From: Planctomycetaceae bacterium
GTDB taxonomy: Bacteria; Planctomycetota; Planctomycetia; Pirellulales; Pirellulaceae
NCBI GenBank assembly: GCA_002708345.1
Contig: PANG01000005.1
Location: 1-13,092, forward strand
Length of the DNA: 13,092 nt
Direction of reading: 5' to 3'
Both the position numbers and the translations under genes were made by a program. The number at the start of each line of letters is the position of its first letter. Position 1 is the first letter of the stretch. The notes under the pieces were generated by a model. The model was not told the DNA's origin. It saw nothing but the letters and a program-made list of their open reading frames with translations, and searched no databases. Of the stretch, positions 9,467 through 13,092 are shown one piece after another.

Positions 9467-9518
9467 AAAAAGAAAGGACCGGTCACAACGCGGTTTCTAT
9501 CGCGTCGTGGTCGGTCCT
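9467..9518 (-). terminator. Strong Rho-independent terminator of ssrA
   Basis: On the minus strand an 18-position stem (9518-9501 with 9492-9475) has two G-U pairs and one mismatch, an 8-nt loop, and is followed by a T-rich run (TTTCTTTTT, 9475-9467). It starts 31 nt after the mature tmRNA 3' end. The T-tract lies only on the minus side, so it acts in the ssrA direction. Confidence 0.85.
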
Positions 9519-9527
9519 AAACCTTCA

Positions 9528-9545
9528 GGACAAGTCATTTTGTCC
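9528..9545 (-). other. Small hairpin just 3' of the tmRNA
   Basis: GGACAA (minus 9545-9540) pairs with TTGTCC (9533-9528) around a 6-nt loop, beginning 4 nt after the mature 3' end. It lies in the precursor trailer between the tRNA-like domain and the terminator and may guide 3' nuclease trimming. That role is inference. Confidence 0.35.
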
Positions 9546-9548
9546 AAG

Positions 9549-9904
9549 TGGAGGCGGCGGGAATCGAACCCGCGTCCCGAGATATTTCCACGACAGCTTC
9601 TACGTGCATAGTCGATTATTTAATTTAACCCACGCTGGACCCCCATCGACAGGGTTCCAGGTTGGCGATGCGGGAACTAATTTAATTCACGGCGTGCCCA
9701 CAGTGACCGTGAACGATCCGGAATTGGTGACCAGCCTTCAGGACTCTCCGGCGAAGTCCATCGGCCAGGGCTACCTTTATTTAGGCAGCCAGTACGAGGT
9801 TATCCTCAGCACATAAAATGTGGTCAGCTTTTAACGTGGCCAACTGACCAACCACGGCACGCCACCGGCATTTCTTGCTATCCGGTCGAATCCAGTTCGC
9901 CCCC
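9549..9904 (-). ncRNA. ssrA: Transfer-messenger RNA (tmRNA, 10Sa RNA)
   Basis: This RNA rescues stalled ribosomes with SmpB and adds a degradation tag. The minus strand begins GGGGGCGAACUGGAUUCGACCGG, the conserved 5' tRNA-like half. It ends with the T-arm GCGGG-UUCGAUU-CCCGC (9573-9557) and the acceptor strand CGCCUCC-A. The seven 5' bases pair fully with that strand and include a G3-U70 wobble, the identity element for alanyl-tRNA synthetase. Total length is 356 nt, normal for a one-piece tmRNA. An early pseudoknot-type helix (TGGTCAG 9850-9844 with CTGACCA 9827-9821) precedes the tag frame, and structured sequence follows it. CCA is not encoded (the next bases are CTT) and must be added enzymatically. 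The flanking TATAAT and strong terminator indicate an independent transcription unit. Open frames crossing this region are not genes. Confidence 0.97.
9781..9810 (-). other. tmRNA tag-peptide reading frame
   Basis: The frame GCT GAG GAT AAC CTC GTA CTG GCT GCC TAA encodes AEDNLVLAA and stops. It starts with an Ala resume codon and ends in the hydrophobic LAA degron expected for ClpXP-type proteases. Nine residues is short compared with about 10-11 in E. coli. From memory, a nine-residue AEENFALAA-type tag occurs in Rhodopirellula. The residue before GCT would be Cys, then Leu, which does not suit an earlier resume codon. Confidence 0.88.
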
Positions 9905-9974
9905 TTTCACGTAAAGTCTCGTTGATACTACCTGTCATTCGTCACTTCGGCGGCCAGATTGGCAGCTTACTTCC

Positions 9975-9980
9975 ATTATA
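9975..9980 (-). promoter_or_regulatory. Candidate ssrA promoter -10 box
   Basis: A perfect TATAAT lies on the minus strand, 70 nt before the first base of mature tmRNA. The expected start near 9968 would give a 5' leader of about 60 nt for RNase P to remove. No good -35 box is visible 16-18 nt upstream. The element sits just past the lipoprotein stop codon, as expected for a separate RNA transcript. Confidence 0.4.
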
Positions 9981-10003
9981 GACCACGAATTACCGGCGGC
10001 GAG

Positions 10004-10912
10004 CTACCGTTCCGCTCGAATTTTATCGAGTAATTCCCGGCTCAGGGCCCCCTCCGCCTGTCCCTCGGCAATCTTTTCCGCTGCACCAAGAAGCCGGCTG
10101 CTGCTCTCGGAATCCCCCTTCGCCTTGAGCCGCTGTGCCAGGTCCAGGTAGGCGTAAGCCCGGCTGAGATCTTCCTCGATCGCATCGGCACCCTGCTGGG
10201 CAATCTCGAACACCTCCGCCGCCTGCTCCTTGCGTTCCAGCCGCAGAAGCCGGGTTCCCAGCTCCCCGTAAAGGTCCGCCTGCGGTCGGCCACTCTCTAC
10301 CATGGTCGCCTTTTCCAGTGCCACCATTACCAGCCGCTCGCTGTCCTCGTCATGCCCCAGCCGGTGACAGTAATAGGCGATCACCATCCATGCCCGCACC
10401 TCCGCACCGAGTGACTCGATCTGGCCGGCCCACTTTTCGCATTCCTCCAGGTACATTTCCGCGGTCGTGTTCTTTTCCATGAACTTCTTGTAGATCTCAG
10501 ACAGTTGCGCACCAATCTCGATGCGGTTACCAAGGTCCTCGATCTGCTCCCAGTCACCCGCCACCTTCTTCAGGGGATGGGGCAACTCATCGATCCGGTG
10601 TCCGTACCCGATACCGTTGTAGAGATAGATCGCCCGGTTGAGGATTCGGCAGCGCTCGTAGACATCCTCCACCTTGAGGGCAGCATCAATCCCGGACCCC
10701 ACCGACTTGGACGCATCCCCCAGGTTGCCCTGTTCTTTTTGCTGCTGGGCAATCTGCAGCATGCGGTTGGCCCTGCGGCGGGCATCAGCAATCTTGGTTG
10801 CTACCTGGAAATCGTCTTTCGCTGTCCTTATCTTCTGTGGCTTGGTACTACAGCCCGGCTGCATTCCCACCAGCAGCAGTGCAAGCAGAAGACAGATCCT
10901 GGTCGACTTCAT
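10004..10912 (-). CDS. Helical-repeat (TPR-like) lipoprotein of unknown function
   Basis: I choose the ATG at 10912 (302 aa) because AAGAGG lies 9 nt upstream. The ATG at 10921 has that motif directly against it. MKSTRICLLLALLLVGMQPGC is a lipoprotein signal peptide with Cys21 as the likely lipidated residue, although Gln-Pro-Gly before the Cys departs from the usual lipobox. The mature part is charged and almost wholly helical, with repeating pairs of amphipathic helices. The last units (VRAWMVIAYYCHRLG, ADLYGELGTRLLRLERKEQAAEVFEIAQ, AYAYLDLAQRLKAKGDSESSSRLL) resemble tetratricopeptide repeats. These usually mediate protein contacts. It starts 13 nt after the aminotransferase stop, so the two should be cotranscribed, but nothing ties it to amino-acid synthesis. 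Its true role is unknown. Confidence 0.85.
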   Translation of the reverse strand: MKSTRICLLLALLLVGMQPGCSTKPQKIRTAKDDFQVATKIADARRRANRMLQIAQQQKEQGNLGDASKSVGSGIDAALKVEDVYERCRILNRAIYLYNGIGYGHRIDELPHPLKKVAGDWEQIEDLGNRIEIGAQLSEIYKKFMEKNTTAEMYLEECEKWAGQIESLGAEVRAWMVIAYYCHRLGHDEDSERLVMVALEKATMVESGRPQADLYGELGTRLLRLERKEQAAEVFEIAQQGADAIEEDLSRAYAYLDLAQRLKAKGDSESSSRLLGAAEKIAEGQAEGALSRELLDKIRAER

Positions 10913-10925
10913 CTCCAACATCCTC

Positions 10926-12158
10926 TTAAAAGTGAAACCTTATCCCGGCCAGGCGGCTGGCGGTTTCTTCCATCAGCCGGTCCTCCGCATCCTCGTCATC
11001 GGCAACATAGGTCACCGAGAACCGAAGGTAGGACCCGGCATCATCCCACGGCACCGTCACAATACCATGCTCGGTAATCAGGTACTGGCTGGCTGCCTCG
11101 GCCGATTCAAAAGAGGGGCCCCCTTCAACACCGACCGGCGCCCGCATGTAAAGAAAATAGGATCCTCCCGGCATCTCGCACTGGAATCCCAGCGAGCCGA
11201 GCATGGCCACCAGTTTCTCCAGCCGGCGCTCGTACTTTGCACGTATCCTTCCTGGAATCGATTCGTCATCCAGGGCCGCCGCGGCCGACTTCTGGATAGC
11301 AATAAACTGGCCCGAGTCAGAGTTATCCTTGACATCCGAAAAGGCCTGTACGATCGTCCGGTTACCACAGACCCAGCCGATCCGCCAGCCGATCATATCG
11401 TACCCCTTCGACAGCGAGTGAATCTCCACTCCCACCTCGCGGGCTCCCGGGGTCTCGAGGAAACTCCGTGGCGGCCCGTCAAACGTCAGCAGCACATGGG
11501 CAGCATCCTGGATAACCACGATCTCGTTGGTGCGGGCAAACTCCACCACCTCGGCAAAGAAGTCCCCGGTCGCCAGCCGTCCGGTGGGGCTGTTGGGATA
11601 GTTGATCACCAGCAACTTGGCCTTCTGTACGATATCCGCAGGGATCGACTCCAGGTCCGGCAGAAAGTTATTCTCGGCCAGCAGCGGCAGCTGGAAGACC
11701 GAGCCGCCGTAGTACCGCGTGTGCGTGCCGGCGACCGGGTAACCCGGCACGGTCATCAGTGTCACGTCGCCAGGATTAATAAAACAGGCGGGCAGCATCG
11801 AGAGCGCGGTCTTGGAACCGATACAGTGGTTCACTTCCGTAGCAGGATCCAGCTCGACGTTAAACTGTCGCTGCATGAAGCGGGCCACCGCCTGCTTGAA
11901 CTCGACAACCCCGTTGTCGGCATAACCCCGGTTTTCCGGCTTGTGGATCTCCTCGGCCATCTGCTGGCGAACCGACTCGTCCGCCGTGCTGTCGTTTTCG
12001 CCGATACCAAAATCGACCAGCATCCGGTCCGGCTGGTCCTCCATCGCCTGCCGCTTGGCCCGCTTGATCTTCTCGAACTTGTAGATCTCTGTTCCCTTGC
12101 CGTAATCGGCGCCACCGATCCGGTCGGCGAACAGCTTTTGAAAATAGGGTTCAGTCAT
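10926..12158 (-). CDS. dapL: PLP-dependent class I/II aminotransferase, probably LL-diaminopimelate aminotransferase
   Basis: The ATG at 12158 has AGGTGG just upstream and gives 410 aa, the usual DapL length. A GTG at 12206 would add 16 residues unlike the family. Fold type I landmarks are NYPNSPTG (186-193), Asp218 for the PLP ring nitrogen, the Schiff-base Lys251 in SLSKGYDMIGWRIGW, Arg259 in the cofactor phosphate position, and Arg379 in LRFSVTY for the substrate carboxylate. The N-terminus (YGKGTEIYKFEKIKRAKR, DFGIGENDS) matches the planctomycete proteins annotated as DapL, as I remember them. DapL converts tetrahydrodipicolinate directly to LL-diaminopimelate for lysine and peptidoglycan synthesis. 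At the position of the usual PLP-hydroxyl Tyr there is His221 (QDAAH). Another aminotransferase specificity is possible; the general family is certain. Confidence 0.85.
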   Translation of the reverse strand: MTEPYFQKLFADRIGGADYGKGTEIYKFEKIKRAKRQAMEDQPDRMLVDFGIGENDSTADESVRQQMAEEIHKPENRGYADNGVVEFKQAVARFMQRQFNVELDPATEVNHCIGSKTALSMLPACFINPGDVTLMTVPGYPVAGTHTRYYGGSVFQLPLLAENNFLPDLESIPADIVQKAKLLVINYPNSPTGRLATGDFFAEVVEFARTNEIVVIQDAAHVLLTFDGPPRSFLETPGAREVGVEIHSLSKGYDMIGWRIGWVCGNRTIVQAFSDVKDNSDSGQFIAIQKSAAAALDDESIPGRIRAKYERRLEKLVAMLGSLGFQCEMPGGSYFLYMRAPVGVEGGPSFESAEAASQYLITEHGIVTVPWDDAGSYLRFSVTYVADDEDAEDRLMEETASRLAGIRFHF

Positions 12159-12174
12159 TTCCCACCTGGAGACT

Positions 12175-12186
12175 CTGCTCGAGCAG
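12175..12186 (-). promoter_or_regulatory. 12-bp perfect palindrome upstream of the aminotransferase
   Basis: CTGCTCGAGCAG is a perfect palindrome ending 16 nt before the ATG at 12158. It lies in the 131-nt gap behind the symporter gene. It could be an operator or a leader hairpin covering the region next to the ribosome binding site. A 12-bp palindrome in GC-rich DNA may also be chance. No terminator for the symporter gene is visible in the rest of the gap. Confidence 0.25.
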
Positions 12187-12289
12187 TCATGCTTGCTGTT
12201 GATCACTTTTTTGGGTGAGAGAACGAACCGGCGTCCATCCTGCTTCTTTCATACCCCAAGCCCCGCGGCGCGGCAACCAAGCAGTCGGA

Positions 12290-13092
12290 TCACTCTTCCG
12301 GCAGGCCGCTTTCTGCTTCATCCGCCGCTTCTGGCACGGTGATGGTGACGGCCCTTGATGCTTCCTCCGGCCCACGGTCACCGAGCGGTCCCAGGCCGAC
12401 GACCAGCCCCCGCAGTTCCGAGCGTGATTTGCGGCCCCCCAGCAGCATGCCCCCGGCCAGGCCCACGATGACGGTGAAACCGAAGCCGAAGATCAGCGGC
12501 CAGACTCCCGAGATGGTCTGTTCCCAGGGCCAGAGATAAGAGAGCGACTCGTAGGTATTGGCCGCCATCATCCAGAGTGTGAAGGACGTCCCGGCCACCA
12601 GTGCCAGCAGTGCCGAGCGGCCTGTCGCCAGGCGGGTGAACATCCCCAGCATGAAGATGGCAAACAGCGGCCCTCCGAAGGTGTTCACGATCGCGATCAT
12701 GATGTCAAAAATGCTCTCGATATGACGATAGGTAAGCGAGAAGAGGGTTGCCAGCACCCCGATTAACAGGACCAGCGGACGTGCCAGGATGATCTCGTCT
12801 TCCTCGTTCAGATCCTCCACCGCTTTCCCCTTTTTCCTCGCCAGCCAGGCCCGGCCGAAACCCCAGCGGCGATGGAAGTCAGTAATCACCAGCATGGAGA
12901 TTGAGTTCAGACCGGAGTCCATCGAGGACATCGAGGCGGCAAACAGGGCCGCCAGGATGAGGCCGGCAATCCCCACCGGCAACTGGTCCGTGAGAAACCT
13001 GGGCATGAACTCATCCTGCGCCTTGCGATGAACGAGCCATTCACGGTTGACATCCCTGCGCGCCAGCATCTTCACATTGAGCTGTCCATTAC
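12290..13092 (-). CDS. Sodium:solute symporter (SSS family), C-terminal part
   Basis: The frame is open through the right edge; the residues before the first possible internal start (GTG at 13075) read NGQLN, so the gene continues beyond the window. About 266 residues are present, roughly the C-terminal half of a usual 500-600-residue transporter. PVGIAGLILAALFAASMSSMDSGLNS matches the conserved SSS helix with Ser residues of the Na2 sodium site, followed by a cytoplasmic loop (ITDFHRRW... acidic/basic) and helices ILARPLVLLIGVLATLFSL, IFDIMIAIVNTFGGPLFAIFMLGMF, ALLALVAGTSFTLWMMA and VWPLIFGFGFTVIVGLAGGMLLGG. A polar tail rich in Glu and Ala ends the protein. The substrate is not predictable here. 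In planctomycetes such transporters often take sugars or sialic acids. It lies 131 nt upstream of the aminotransferase in the same direction. Confidence 0.93.
   Translation of the reverse strand, partial: NGQLNVKMLARRDVNREWLVHRKAQDEFMPRFLTDQLPVGIAGLILAALFAASMSSMDSGLNSISMLVITDFHRRWGFGRAWLARKKGKAVEDLNEEDEIILARPLVLLIGVLATLFSLTYRHIESIFDIMIAIVNTFGGPLFAIFMLGMFTRLATGRSALLALVAGTSFTLWMMAANTYESLSYLWPWEQTISGVWPLIFGFGFTVIVGLAGGMLLGGRKSRSELRGLVVGLGPLGDRGPEEASRAVTITVPEAADEAESGLPEE

Noticed and set aside
9394..9816. Plus-strand open frames of 113-140 codons over the tmRNA region
   Set aside because: The sequence is fully explained by ssrA and its terminator on the minus strand.
10674..12218. A 514-codon open frame on the plus strand across the lipoprotein and aminotransferase genes
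   Set aside because: It is the antisense shadow of two well-supported genes and shows no domain, signal peptide or credible ribosome binding site.

Overview
The window looks like chromosomal DNA of a planctomycete (Pirellulales-like is my guess). The evidence is indirect: a secreted PQQ-propeller protein of the kind expanded in that phylum, an FG-GAP protein, an LL-diaminopimelate aminotransferase-like enzyme of a type I associate with planctomycetes, and a tmRNA gene without an encoded CCA. No mobile element, CRISPR array or phage gene is visible. Gene density is moderate, and gaps of about 85-250 bp separate most genes.

Layout. Positions 1-80 hold the last 25 codons of a plus-strand gene, followed by a hairpin. 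Positions 219-3167 (+) encode a large exported protein: a PQQ-like propeller interrupted by a methyltransferase-like Rossmann segment, then a cysteine-rich block and a malectin-like C-terminus. Everything after that is on the minus strand. It comprises an exported FG-GAP propeller fused to a HExxH zinc-peptidase-like domain (3382-5586), the catalase-peroxidase katG (5677-7872), an exported SRPBCC/AHSA1-like protein with an internal deletion (8119-8490), a HAD-family hydrolase (8630-9337), the tmRNA gene ssrA with a strong terminator (9467-9904), a helical-repeat lipoprotein (10004-10912), a DapL-like aminotransferase (10926-12158) and the C-terminal half of a sodium:solute symporter (12290 to the window edge).

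How the genes relate. The aminotransferase and the lipoprotein are 13 nt apart and almost certainly cotranscribed. The katG and FG-GAP/peptidase genes are codirectional with a 90-nt gap and could share transcripts. The SRPBCC gene ends in a credible Rho-independent terminator, which isolates katG from it. ssrA has its own terminator and a perfect TATAAT 71 nt upstream of its mature 5' end. The two large exported multidomain proteins converge at 3168-3381.

I do not see a coherent undescribed system such as a defence island. The best leads are the two domain architectures, the short tmRNA tag, the internally deleted SRPBCC protein, two stretches of apparent coding debris, and an inverted repeat that could mask the HAD gene's ribosome binding site.
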